A DNA stretch of 43,341 nucleotides from an uncultured Lachnotalea sp. (lineage in GTDB: Bacteria > Bacillota > Clostridia > Lachnospirales > Lachnospiraceae). The position numbers were made by a program, and so were the translations under genes. Every line of letters starts with the position of its first letter. Position 1 is the stretch's first letter. Under the pieces are notes generated by a model. The model was not told where the DNA came from, did not search any database, and worked only from the letters and a program-made list of their open reading frames with translations. The stretch covers positions 1-43,341 of the forward strand of contig CAOKOS010000019.1 of assembly GCA_948470255.1 (NCBI GenBank), read 5' to 3'. Of this stretch, positions 34,702 through 42,791 are shown one piece after another.

Positions 34702-35019
34702 ATGAGTTTAAGCAATATTTTCTTAAACGCGCTTTCCAATACCATTTTAGGTATGGGTACCGTGTTCGTGGTGTTGATCATCATTATTGTTGTGATCATC
34801 CTGATGAGTAAAGCGGTTCGTGCTATGGAAGGGAAAGAGAAGGAAGTAGAGGCGCCAAAGGCGCCGGCCCCCGTAGCGGCAGCGCCTGTGATAGAAGAAG
34901 CTGATGATCTGGAGCTGGTTGCGGTGATCACTGCGGCGGTGGCGGCTTCCATGGGAAGCGAGTCTACAGACGGCTTTGTTGTGCGTTCCATTAAGAGAGC
35001 GAAAAACAGAAATTGGTAA
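34702..35019 (+). CDS. OadG-like small membrane subunit
   Basis: A 105-residue gamma/delta subunit of the sodium-pump decarboxylases. Residues about 10-35 form one membrane helix (ILGMGTVFVVLIIIIVVIILM), followed by a charged Ala/Pro linker and a C-terminal segment ending VRSIKRAKNRNW. In the characterised complexes this subunit bridges the carboxyltransferase to the membrane pump. It begins 15 bases after the carboxyltransferase gene with AGGTGA as a ribosome site and fits the expected size. Confidence 0.85.
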   Translation: MSLSNIFLNALSNTILGMGTVFVVLIIIIVVIILMSKAVRAMEGKEKEVEAPKAPAPVAAAPVIEEADDLELVAVITAAVAASMGSESTDGFVVRSIKRAKNRNW

Positions 35020-35097
35020 ACGGAATATATCAGGAGGAACACCACGAAGGGTGTATCCGGATGCCCTGAGAACATGGGCAAGAAGGAGGAAATTAGA

Positions 35098-35469
35098 ATG
35101 AAAAATTATACAATTACAGTAAATGGTGTAGCATATGACGTAACCGTAGAAGAGGCAGGAGCAGGCAGCGCGCCTGCAGCAGCCCCCAAGGCAGCTCCGA
35201 AGGCAGCCCCCAAAGCGGCGCCGAAGGCAGCGGCAGCCCCTGCGGCAGGAGCGGGAAGCATCCAGGTGAAGGCCGGTGCGGCAGGAAAAGTGTTCAAGGT
35301 AGAAGCTTCCGTAGGCCAGGCGGTGAAAGCCGGTGATGCAGTTGTGATCATTGAGGCCATGAAGATGGAAATTCCCGTTGTTGCGCCCGAAGACGGTACT
35401 GTGGCAAGCATTGACGTGACTGTTGGCCAGGAGATCGCAGCAGGCGCAGTCCTTGCAACTTTGAATTAA
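35098..35469 (+). CDS. Biotin carboxyl carrier subunit
   Basis: A 123-residue biotin carrier that shuttles CO2 between the carboxyltransferase and the membrane decarboxylase. The N-terminal segment MKNYTITVNGVAYDVTVEE matches carrier subunits of the GcdC/MmdC type. A flexible Ala/Pro/Lys linker with four tandem AAPK units (residues 28-43) leads to the biotinyl domain, with the target Lys89 in EAMKMEI. ATG 35098 follows AGAAGGAGG. Only one biotin carrier is present for the whole operon. The name mmdC or gcdC would imply a known substrate and is avoided. Confidence 0.93.
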   Translation: MKNYTITVNGVAYDVTVEEAGAGSAPAAAPKAAPKAAPKAAPKAAAAPAAGAGSIQVKAGAAGKVFKVEASVGQAVKAGDAVVIIEAMKMEIPVVAPEDGTVASIDVTVGQEIAAGAVLATLN

Positions 35470-35536
35470 TGCTCATTTCCATTGTGTTTATGCGGAAATC
35501 GAAACTTATTTACAATGCGAAATGGGAGGTAGCGCA

Positions 35537-36691
35537 ATGAATATATTAGATACGTTGGGGAACCTGCTTGAGCAGACCGCGTTTTTCAGCCTCACCTGGG
35601 GAAACTATCTGATGATCGTGGTGGCTTGCACGTTCCTTTACCTGGCAATCGCCAAGGGCTTTGAGCCGCTTCTCTTAACGCCCATTGCCTTCGGTATGTT
35701 ACTTGTAAATATTTATCCTCAGATCATGGCGGCGCCTACAGTGGTGGACGGCGTGGAGCAGGCCGGAGGTGTGCTCTGGTATTTCTTCAAGCTGGATGAA
35801 TGGGCTATTCTGCCCTGCCTGATCTTTATGGGCGTGGGCGCCCAAACTGACTTTGGACCATTGATCGCTAATCCAAAGAGCTTTCTTCTAGGCGCGGCGG
35901 CTCAGTTTGGTATTTATGCCGCTTATATCGGCGCCATGCTGATGGGCTTCAATGGGATGGAATCAGCGGCTATCGCCATTATCGGCGGCGCCGACGGCCC
36001 GACTTCTATTTTCTTGGCCAATAAACTGGGTCAGCAGCAGATTTTAGGCCCCATTGCTGTGGCGGCTTATTCCTATATGTCTCTTGTTCCGATTATCCAG
36101 CCGCCCATTATGAAAGCGCTGACAACGGAGAAAGAGCGGAAGATCAAGATGGAACAGCTGAGGCCTGTTTCCAAGTTGGAGAGGATCCTGTTCCCTGTAA
36201 TCGTTACGATTGTTGTCTGTATGATCCTGCCTTCTACGGCCCCTTTGGTGGGTATGTTGATGCTGGGCAACCTGTTTAAAGAGTCCGGCGTGGTGAGACA
36301 GCTTACTGAAACCGCTTCCAATGCGATGATGTATATTGTGGTTATCCTTTTGGGTACTTCCGTGGGAGCCACCACCAGTGCAGAGGCATTTTTGAATTTC
36401 TCTACGATCAAGATCGTAGCTTTGGGCCTCGTAGCTTTCGCTTTCGGTACGGCAGTAGGCGTCCTTTTCGGAAAACTGATGAGCAAGCTGTCCGGCGGCA
36501 AGATCAATCCTCTGATCGGTTCTGCCGGTGTATCGGCTGTTCCTATGGCAGCCCGTGTATCCCAGAAAGTAGGCGCGGAGGCTGATCCGACCAACTTCCT
36601 GCTTATGCATGCCATGGGTCCCAATGTGGCCGGCGTTATCGGTACGGCTGTAGCCGCCGGTACGTTCATGGCTGTGTTCGGTGTGAAATAA
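35537..36691 (+). CDS. oadB: Na+-pumping decarboxylase beta subunit OadB-like
   Basis: Integral membrane subunit that decarboxylates carboxybiotin and exports Na+. The 384-residue protein has about nine to eleven hydrophobic helices, the conserved GGADGPTSIFLANKL with Asp153 in the position of the essential Asp, and the C-terminal GSAGVSAVPMAARVSQKVG and HAMGPNVAGVIGTAVAAG blocks. ATG 35537 is favoured over 35522 because GGGAGGT lies between them at suitable spacing. A small ATTTCC/GGAAAT hairpin occurs in the 67-base gap before it. The same subunit is called MmdB or GcdB in other systems. Confidence 0.93.
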   Translation: MNILDTLGNLLEQTAFFSLTWGNYLMIVVACTFLYLAIAKGFEPLLLTPIAFGMLLVNIYPQIMAAPTVVDGVEQAGGVLWYFFKLDEWAILPCLIFMGVGAQTDFGPLIANPKSFLLGAAAQFGIYAAYIGAMLMGFNGMESAAIAIIGGADGPTSIFLANKLGQQQILGPIAVAAYSYMSLVPIIQPPIMKALTTEKERKIKMEQLRPVSKLERILFPVIVTIVVCMILPSTAPLVGMLMLGNLFKESGVVRQLTETASNAMMYIVVILLGTSVGATTSAEAFLNFSTIKIVALGLVAFAFGTAVGVLFGKLMSKLSGGKINPLIGSAGVSAVPMAARVSQKVGAEADPTNFLLMHAMGPNVAGVIGTAVAAGTFMAVFGVK

Positions 36692-36725
36692 GGATTTCTT
36701 AATATAGAAGACAGGAGGAAATAAC

Positions 36726-38132
36726 ATGTCAGAAGCTGCAAAAAGACCGGTAAAGATTACCGAAACCATACTGCGTGACGCTCATCAGAGTTTGATCGCC
36801 ACAAGAATGACTACGGAGCAGATGCTCCCCATCGTGGACAAGATGGACAAAATCGGCTATCATGCTGTGGAGTGCTGGGGAGGGGCTACTTTCGATTCCT
36901 GCCTCCGTTTCCTGAAGGAAGATCCCTGGGAGCGTTTGAGGAAATTAAAGGACGGCTTCAAAAATACGAAGCTGCAGATGCTTTTCCGCGGCCAGAATAT
37001 TTTGGGCTACAACCACTATCCCGATGATGTGGTGGAATATTTCGTACAGAAGTCCATTGCCAACGGTATTGATATCATCCGTATCTTTGACTGCCTGAAC
37101 GATATCCGCAACCTGGAGTGTGCGGTGAAGGCTGCCATTAAAGAAAAAGGACATGCGCAGGTGGCGCTGTCTTATACGTTGGGTGATGCTTATACTCTGG
37201 ATTACTGGATGGATATTGCAAAGAAGATTGAGGATATGGGAGCCCATTCCATCTGTATCAAGGATATGGCAGGACTTCTTGTTCCGGCCAAGGCAACAGA
37301 ACTGGTCAAGGCGCTTAAGTCTGCCACCACCCTTCCCATTGACCTGCATACCCACTATACTTCCGGCGTGGCTTCCATGACTTATATGAAAGCAGTGGAG
37401 GCAGGCTGCGATATCATTGATACTGCCATGTCCCCTCTGGCCCTTGGAACCAGCCAGCCGGCCACAGAAGTTATGGTCGAAGCCTTCAAGGGAACGCCTT
37501 ATGACACTGGCCTTGACATCACGGCGCTTTCTGAGATCGCTGAGTATTTTGCGCCCATCCGTGAAGAATCCCTTAAGAGCGGCCTTTTAAATCCTAAGGT
37601 CCTGGGTGTGAATATCAAAACCTTAATGTATCAGGTGCCTGGCGGAATGCTTTCCAACCTGCTGTCCCAGTTAAAAGAACAGGGTGCGGAAGACAAATTC
37701 CAGGCAGTGCTGGAAGAAGTTCCCAGGGTAAGAAAAGATTTCGGTGAGCCTCCTTTGGTTACGCCTTCCAGCCAGATTGTGGGAACCCAGGCTGTATTTA
37801 ATGTACTGATGGGCGAGCGTTACAAGATGGTGACCAACGAATCCAAGAAGCTGCTTAGGGGTGAGTTCGGCCAGACTGTAAAGCCTATGAATCCTGATGT
37901 CATTAAAAAGTGTATCGGTGATGCAGAGCGGATCACCTGCCGTCCTGCCGACAAGCTGGAGCCGAAGCTGGCACAGTATGAGAAGGATATGGCCCAGTGG
38001 AAAGAGCAGGATGAAGACGTTCTCTCTTATGCGCTGTTCCCTCAGGTGGCTGTAGATTTCTTTAAATACAGAGAAGCACAGAAAACCAAGGTAGACCCGG
38101 CCATTGCAAAGGATGGGGCTTACCCGGTATAA
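36726..38132 (+). CDS. oadA: Oxaloacetate decarboxylase/pyruvate carboxylase-type carboxyltransferase, OadA-like 5S
   Basis: A 468-residue TIM-barrel carboxyltransferase exchanging CO2 between oxaloacetate/pyruvate and biotin. The metal site is complete: Asp18 in ILRDAHQS, carbamylated Lys179 in CIKDMAG, and His208/His210 in DLHTHYTSG. The PYC/OADA helical domain follows. There is no C-terminal biotin domain, so it must use the separate carrier (35098-35469). It begins 34 bases after oadB with CAGGAGG upstream. Together with the 12S-like subunit it makes this operon resemble a transcarboxylase coupled to a Na+ pump. Confidence 0.93.
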   Translation: MSEAAKRPVKITETILRDAHQSLIATRMTTEQMLPIVDKMDKIGYHAVECWGGATFDSCLRFLKEDPWERLRKLKDGFKNTKLQMLFRGQNILGYNHYPDDVVEYFVQKSIANGIDIIRIFDCLNDIRNLECAVKAAIKEKGHAQVALSYTLGDAYTLDYWMDIAKKIEDMGAHSICIKDMAGLLVPAKATELVKALKSATTLPIDLHTHYTSGVASMTYMKAVEAGCDIIDTAMSPLALGTSQPATEVMVEAFKGTPYDTGLDITALSEIAEYFAPIREESLKSGLLNPKVLGVNIKTLMYQVPGGMLSNLLSQLKEQGAEDKFQAVLEEVPRVRKDFGEPPLVTPSSQIVGTQAVFNVLMGERYKMVTNESKKLLRGEFGQTVKPMNPDVIKKCIGDAERITCRPADKLEPKLAQYEKDMAQWKEQDEDVLSYALFPQVAVDFFKYREAQKTKVDPAIAKDGAYPV

Positions 38133-38164
38133 CAGAAACTTAAGTTTCCGTTTTGGAAATATCA

Positions 38165-38212
38165 GGAAGAGAACCGGCTGTTTTCGAGGACGAAACCATC
38201 CGGTTCTCTTCC
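38165..38212. other. Long perfect intergenic hairpin between oadA and the M16 gene
   Basis: A 13-base perfect inverted repeat GGAAGAGAACCGG (38165-38177) / CCGGTTCTCTTCC (38200-38212), with an inner TTTCG/CGAAA stem capped by AGGA. No T-run follows directly (GTGAATTTT), so it is not a textbook terminator. It may stabilise the 3' end of the decarboxylase mRNA, act as a weak terminator, or control the downstream gene. The gap 38133-38257 holds nothing else clear. Confidence 0.75.
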
Positions 38213-38257
38213 GTGAATTTTAAAATACGGAAGCTTGAGTTTTATTATGGAGAATGT

Positions 38258-39529
38258 ATGGAGCAATCATTCAAAACAACGGCAGGGATTCCTGTCTATT
38301 GCTATCCGAATCCACATCTGCATAACTTTTGTCTTTGCTTATATGTGAAGGCAGGGCCCATGTATGAGAGAAAAGAGGAAAATGGGATCACTCATTTTTT
38401 TGAGCATGTGGTGATTCGGAATGTTAATCGTTTGATGGGAGGAGAACTGTATCAGACTCTGGACCGGCTGGGGCTTACATTAAATGGAGCTACTTATAAA
38501 GAATTTGTCCATTTTTCCATCAGTGGGGCGACAGCTCATTTCCGGGAGGCGGCACGGATTTTTCTTTGTCTTCTGGAACCCCTTACGCTTTCAGAAAAAG
38601 AGATTGATACGGAACGGAAGCGGATTTATGCGGAAATTCGGGAGTATGATAAGAGAAAATCTCTGGAAGCCAGGACAGAGCGGGCCGTCTGGAAAGGAAC
38701 CTCCCTCACAAGGACGATTGCAGGAAAGAAGAAGCAGTTAAAAAGGATGAAAAAAGAGGAGCTGGAAAATTTCCGTAGGACTTTTTTTGACTACAGGAAT
38801 TTGTTTTTCTATATGACAGGAAACTGTTCCAAAGAGGATACAGTTTATTTTTTAAAGGAACTGGAAAAGTGGAACTGCTTTCATGAGGCAAAAATCCGGC
38901 AGAATATCGCCCCTGTTCCAAAATGTTTTTTTAAGCGCAGTCAAAAACCGGTTTTGGCGGAAGGAAATTGTACGGAAGTTTCTTTTTCTTTTGATGTGGA
39001 TGTGACAAGGTACAGCGGCGCCATGTTGAATCTTTTTTACAATATGCTTTTTACAGGAGATTATTGTCCTGTTTACCAGGAACTTTCTGAAAAAACAGGT
39101 TATATTTACAGTTATGGCGATCAGTTCGAGCGCTATAAAAATATTGGAAGTTTACAGTTGAATTACGAAGTGTCTTCTGATAAATTTTATAAGGCTTTTG
39201 AAAGAACCATTGATATATTCCGGCAGTTGAAAAAAGAGGGTGGGAGTCTGGAGTATGTCCGGGCTATTTATGTGGATAACAGTGACATGTCGATGGACGA
39301 TGCCGGGGATTTCAACTGGAACAGGGCTTATGATTGTCATATTATGGAGGAAGATTATCCAGATCTTGAGGCAAAAAAGCAGGCTTTTTTAAAGGTACAG
39401 GAGTCAGATATGGCGAGGATGGCAGGGGAAATCTTTCGGACGGAAAATCTGACAGTGGTGGTGAAAGGGAGAAAAAAGAAGCTTTCCGAAAAGAGGCTGG
39501 AAAAATTTATAAAACGGCTGGACACATAG
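38258..39529 (+). CDS. M16 family zinc peptidase-like protein
   Basis: A 423-residue protein of the insulinase/processing peptidase family. The inverted zinc motif H46-F-F-E49-H50 is intact, and Glu126 (in RKRIYAEIREY) lies at the spacing expected for the third zinc ligand. The second half (from about 215) resembles the inactive M16_C domain. There is no signal peptide, so it is probably cytoplasmic. ATG 38258 with GGAGAA upstream is preferred over upstream codons that read through the hairpin. Firmicutes often encode M16 proteins as YmfF/YmfH pairs; only one is here. Substrate unknown. Confidence 0.85.
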   Translation: MEQSFKTTAGIPVYCYPNPHLHNFCLCLYVKAGPMYERKEENGITHFFEHVVIRNVNRLMGGELYQTLDRLGLTLNGATYKEFVHFSISGATAHFREAARIFLCLLEPLTLSEKEIDTERKRIYAEIREYDKRKSLEARTERAVWKGTSLTRTIAGKKKQLKRMKKEELENFRRTFFDYRNLFFYMTGNCSKEDTVYFLKELEKWNCFHEAKIRQNIAPVPKCFFKRSQKPVLAEGNCTEVSFSFDVDVTRYSGAMLNLFYNMLFTGDYCPVYQELSEKTGYIYSYGDQFERYKNIGSLQLNYEVSSDKFYKAFERTIDIFRQLKKEGGSLEYVRAIYVDNSDMSMDDAGDFNWNRAYDCHIMEEDYPDLEAKKQAFLKVQESDMARMAGEIFRTENLTVVVKGRKKKLSEKRLEKFIKRLDT

Positions 39530-39586
39530 AAAGAACAGGCATCGTAGGATAAATTTATAACATAGGAGGTTTTGGGCGGGGAATTT

Positions 39587-40693
39587 ATGAATAAGAATGA
39601 TATTTATTTGATTCATGGGACAGATTATCTAGGGATGACGAAAGAGCTTTTAGAGGCGGCGGGGCTTGCAGATATGATTGGAGACAAAGGGGCTTCCATT
39701 GGAATTAAGCCGAATCTGGTGGCAGCCAGCGCTCCTTCTTTGGGAGCCACAACCCACGGTGAACTTTTGGCCGGGATTGTGGAATATTTGCAGGAACAAG
39801 GGTTTTCACGGATCACAGTCATGGAAGGTTCTTGGGTGGGGGCAGATACAAGCCAGGCTTTCCGGGCGGCAGGTTATGAGCCGGTGTTAAAACGGTATAA
39901 AGTCCCTTTTGCCAATCTTCAAAAGGACAGTTTTCAGGAATATGATGCTGCCGGGATGCGGATTAAGGTCTGCGATACCGCCCGTTCGGTGGACTTTATG
40001 ATCAATGTACCTGTGTTAAAGGGGCATTGCCAGACGACAGTGACTTGTGCTTTAAAAAATAACAAGGGCGTGATTCCAAACAGCGAGAAACGGCGGTTCC
40101 ATACTTTGGGGCTTCATAAGCCCATTGCCCATTTAAATACGGTTGTCCGCAATGACTTTATTCTGGTGGATAATATCTGCGGCGATTTGGATTTTGAGGA
40201 GGGGGGTAATCCTGTTTCTATGGACAGGATCCTGGGATTTGCCGATCCGGTGCTTTGCGATGCCTTTGTCTGTGATACTATGGGCTTTTCCGTATCAGAC
40301 GTCCCTTATATTAAGATGGCAGAGAACCTGGGTGTGGGATGTTCTGATCTAAAAAAAGCTAAATTTCATATGCTGAACGAACCGTCCGCAGCGTCTGCTG
40401 TAAAAAAGCCTTCCAGAAGGGTGGAGAAGCTTTCCCGGTATGTCCATGGGGATAATGTGTGCAGCGCCTGCTATGGTTCTTTGATCCATGCTTTAAACAG
40501 GATGGATGAAGCGGGGCTTTTGGATAAAAAACTTTTGAAGAACCCCATTGCCATCGGGCAGGGATGGCAGGGGAAAACAGGAAAGATCGGCATTGGACGC
40601 TGCTGTAGCAGCTGTACCCATTCTCTGAAGGGCTGCCCGCCGGGGGCTGGTGATATTCTTGAATTTCTGGAAACCTGCTGGAGGGATGCTTAA
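39587..40693 (+). CDS. DUF362 protein with Cys-rich C-terminus
   Basis: A 368-residue protein of unknown function. The body matches DUF362 (KPNLVAASAP at 41-50, VMEGSWVGADT, VPVLKGHCQTTVTCALKNNKGVIP at 141-164, with the conserved Lys and Asn). The C-terminal part carries C292-x2-C295 and C339-C340-x2-C343-x6-C350-PP, which could bind an iron-sulphur cluster or zinc. ATG 39587 has GGGGAA upstream; a TTG at 39572 follows an AGGAGG too closely. It is not clearly in an operon with its neighbours (57 bases after M16, 24 bases before the flavoprotein gene). Confidence 0.82.
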   Translation: MNKNDIYLIHGTDYLGMTKELLEAAGLADMIGDKGASIGIKPNLVAASAPSLGATTHGELLAGIVEYLQEQGFSRITVMEGSWVGADTSQAFRAAGYEPVLKRYKVPFANLQKDSFQEYDAAGMRIKVCDTARSVDFMINVPVLKGHCQTTVTCALKNNKGVIPNSEKRRFHTLGLHKPIAHLNTVVRNDFILVDNICGDLDFEEGGNPVSMDRILGFADPVLCDAFVCDTMGFSVSDVPYIKMAENLGVGCSDLKKAKFHMLNEPSAASAVKKPSRRVEKLSRYVHGDNVCSACYGSLIHALNRMDEAGLLDKKLLKNPIAIGQGWQGKTGKIGIGRCCSSCTHSLKGCPPGAGDILEFLETCWRDA

Positions 40694-40717
40694 GAGACGG
40701 GATGAAATGAGGAATCA

Positions 40718-42013
40718 ATGGGACGAATTGTGGTGATAGGCGGCGGCGCCGCCGGAATGATGGCGGCCATAGAGGCAGCGGCGTCTGAAGATCAGGTGGT
40801 TCTCCTGGAGAAAAATGAAAAACTGGGAAAAAAGCTGTTTATTACAGGAAAAGGCCGTTGCAATGTGACAAATGACTGTGATGTGGAAAATCTGCTGTCC
40901 CATGTGGTCAGCAACAGAAAATTTCTTTACAGCGCTTTTTATGGGTTTTCCAGCCAGGACATGAAAGGTTTTTTGGAAAAACGGGGACTTAGGCTGAAAA
41001 CAGAGAGGGGGAACCGTGTATTTCCTGTAAGCGATCATTCTTCTGACGTGATTTCCTGCTTGTCGAAAGAGCTTGTGAAAAGAGGCGTGGAGATTCATTT
41101 GCGGGAAACAGCGGAAAGGCTTTTGACAGAAGAAACAGGAGTTTCGGCAGATGAAGGGCCAGGCCACGGCAGAGGCACGGATGGAGCACTTTTGCGTATT
41201 ACAGGCGTCCACACGGCAGAGGGAACTGTATACGAAGCTTCAGCGGTAATTGTGGCCACAGGAGGGCTTTCCTATCCCTCCACCGGTTCTACTGGGGATG
41301 GATACCGGTTTGCAGAAGAGATGGGACATCAGGTGACAAAATGCTTTCCGGCGCTGGTGCCTTTTGAAACCGCGGAGGAATGGAATGTCAAGCTGCAGGG
41401 CCTTTCCCTTAAAAATGTGAATGTGGCAATCTACAACGGCAAGAAAAAATTATATGAAGAGTTTGGAGAAATGCTGTTTACCCATTATGGAGTCAGCGGT
41501 CCGGCAATTTTGAGCGGAAGCAGCATAGTGGCAAAAAAGCTTGAGAAAAATCCATTAACGCTTTCCATCAATTTAAAGCCGGCTCTCACAAGACAGCAGC
41601 TTGACCGAAGAATATTAAAGGATTTTGAGAAAGCAAAAAATAAGCAGTTTCAAAACGCTCTCGGAGATTTGTACCCGTCAAAACTGATTCCTGTCATGGT
41701 TCTGCGCAGCGGGATACCTGCTGAAAAACGAGTCAATGAAATTTCCAAAGAAGAGAGGGAGCGGCTGGTTTCCCTGACAGAAGCCTTTACCCTTACCCTG
41801 ACAGGGCTTCGAGGGTATAATGAGGCGATTATTACCCAGGGAGGAGTATCCGTAGGGGAGATCAATCCTGCGACCATGGAGTCTAGACGGGTGGCCGGCC
41901 TTTATTTTGCCGGAGAGGTTCTGGATTTGGATGGAGTGACTGGAGGCTATAATCTTCAGATCGCCTGGTCCACCGGTTATGCGGCGGGGCGGAGCGCCGG
42001 GCTGAATGTATAA
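40718..42013 (+). CDS. NAD(P)/FAD-dependent oxidoreductase, HI0933/BaiN type
   Basis: A 431-residue flavoprotein. The N-terminus RIVVIGGGAAGMMAAIEAA is the dinucleotide-binding motif for FAD, followed by KLGKKLFITGKGRCNVTND, typical of the HI0933/BaiN family, ATGGLSYPSTGSTGDGY in the middle, and the C-terminal TQGGVSVGEINPATMESR and GLYFAGEVLDLDGVTGGYNLQIAWSTG split into conserved blocks. Some relatives are linked to bile acid metabolism, but most have no proven substrate. It precedes cmk by 49 bases, a frequent neighbour pair in Clostridia. Confidence 0.9.
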   Translation: MGRIVVIGGGAAGMMAAIEAAASEDQVVLLEKNEKLGKKLFITGKGRCNVTNDCDVENLLSHVVSNRKFLYSAFYGFSSQDMKGFLEKRGLRLKTERGNRVFPVSDHSSDVISCLSKELVKRGVEIHLRETAERLLTEETGVSADEGPGHGRGTDGALLRITGVHTAEGTVYEASAVIVATGGLSYPSTGSTGDGYRFAEEMGHQVTKCFPALVPFETAEEWNVKLQGLSLKNVNVAIYNGKKKLYEEFGEMLFTHYGVSGPAILSGSSIVAKKLEKNPLTLSINLKPALTRQQLDRRILKDFEKAKNKQFQNALGDLYPSKLIPVMVLRSGIPAEKRVNEISKEERERLVSLTEAFTLTLTGLRGYNEAIITQGGVSVGEINPATMESRRVAGLYFAGEVLDLDGVTGGYNLQIAWSTGYAAGRSAGLNV

Positions 42014-42062
42014 AAAGTAAGGCTTAAAAAGAAAAATACTGACAAAAAGAGAGGGACAGGAC

Positions 42063-42746
42063 ATGAGCTTCAATATTGCTATTGATGGACCGGCGGGGGC
42101 CGGAAAAAGTACCATTGCAAAAATGGTGGCCGGAAAACTGAATTTTATTTATGTGGATACAGGAGCAATGTACCGGGCCATGGGACTTCATTTCCACAAT
42201 CTGGGGGTTCGCCCTGAGGATGGGGAGGCCATCTGCAATGCCTGTAAAGAAGCGGATATTTCCATTATATATGAAGATGGGGTACAGCAGGTTTTTTTGA
42301 ATGGAGAAAATGTAACAGGGCTTCTTCGGACAGAGGAAGCGGGAAAAATGGCTTCTGCAATCTCCGGATACGCCAAGGTGAGGGAGAAGCTTGTGGAACT
42401 TCAGCAAAAGATGGCGGCGCGGGAAAATGTGGTGATGGATGGACGGGATATCGGAACCGTAGTGCTTCCTGGGGCTAATTTGAAAATTTATTTGACAGCC
42501 AGTGTGGAAACACGGGCAAAAAGAAGGTTTCTGGAATTGACAGAAAAGGGGATTCCCTGTAATATAAAAGAGATCGAAAAAGATATTGAAGAACGGGATT
42601 ATCATGATATGCATCGGGAAAATTCTCCTTTACGCAAAGCGGAAGATGCCGTCTACCTGGATTCGTCAGATATGACGATTGATGAAGTGGCGGATGCAAT
42701 CCTGCATATTTTGCCTCTAAAAGAAGAGGGGAACGGGCGGAAATAG
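42063..42746 (+). CDS. cmk: Cytidylate kinase
   Basis: Phosphorylates CMP and dCMP with ATP. The 227-residue protein has the P-loop DGPAGAGKSTIAK near the N-terminus, VDTGAMYRAMGLH, the CMP-binding DGRDIGTVVLP, and the lid region RAKRRFLELTEKG followed by RDYHDMHRENSPLRKAEDAV, all as in bacterial Cmk. GAGAGGGACAGG precedes the ATG. The following ispH gene begins 45 bases later, the common cmk-ispH order of Clostridia. Confidence 0.96.
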   Translation: MSFNIAIDGPAGAGKSTIAKMVAGKLNFIYVDTGAMYRAMGLHFHNLGVRPEDGEAICNACKEADISIIYEDGVQQVFLNGENVTGLLRTEEAGKMASAISGYAKVREKLVELQQKMAARENVVMDGRDIGTVVLPGANLKIYLTASVETRAKRRFLELTEKGIPCNIKEIEKDIEERDYHDMHRENSPLRKAEDAVYLDSSDMTIDEVADAILHILPLKEEGNGRK

Positions 42747-42791
42747 AGATTTTCGCAAAAAGAACGGATTAAAAAGGAAATGCAGCCAGGA

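Noticed and set aside
35184..35230. Short tandem repeats as a possible CRISPR or minisatellite
   Set aside because: They encode the AAPK linker of the biotin carrier; the units are in frame and typical for such linkers.
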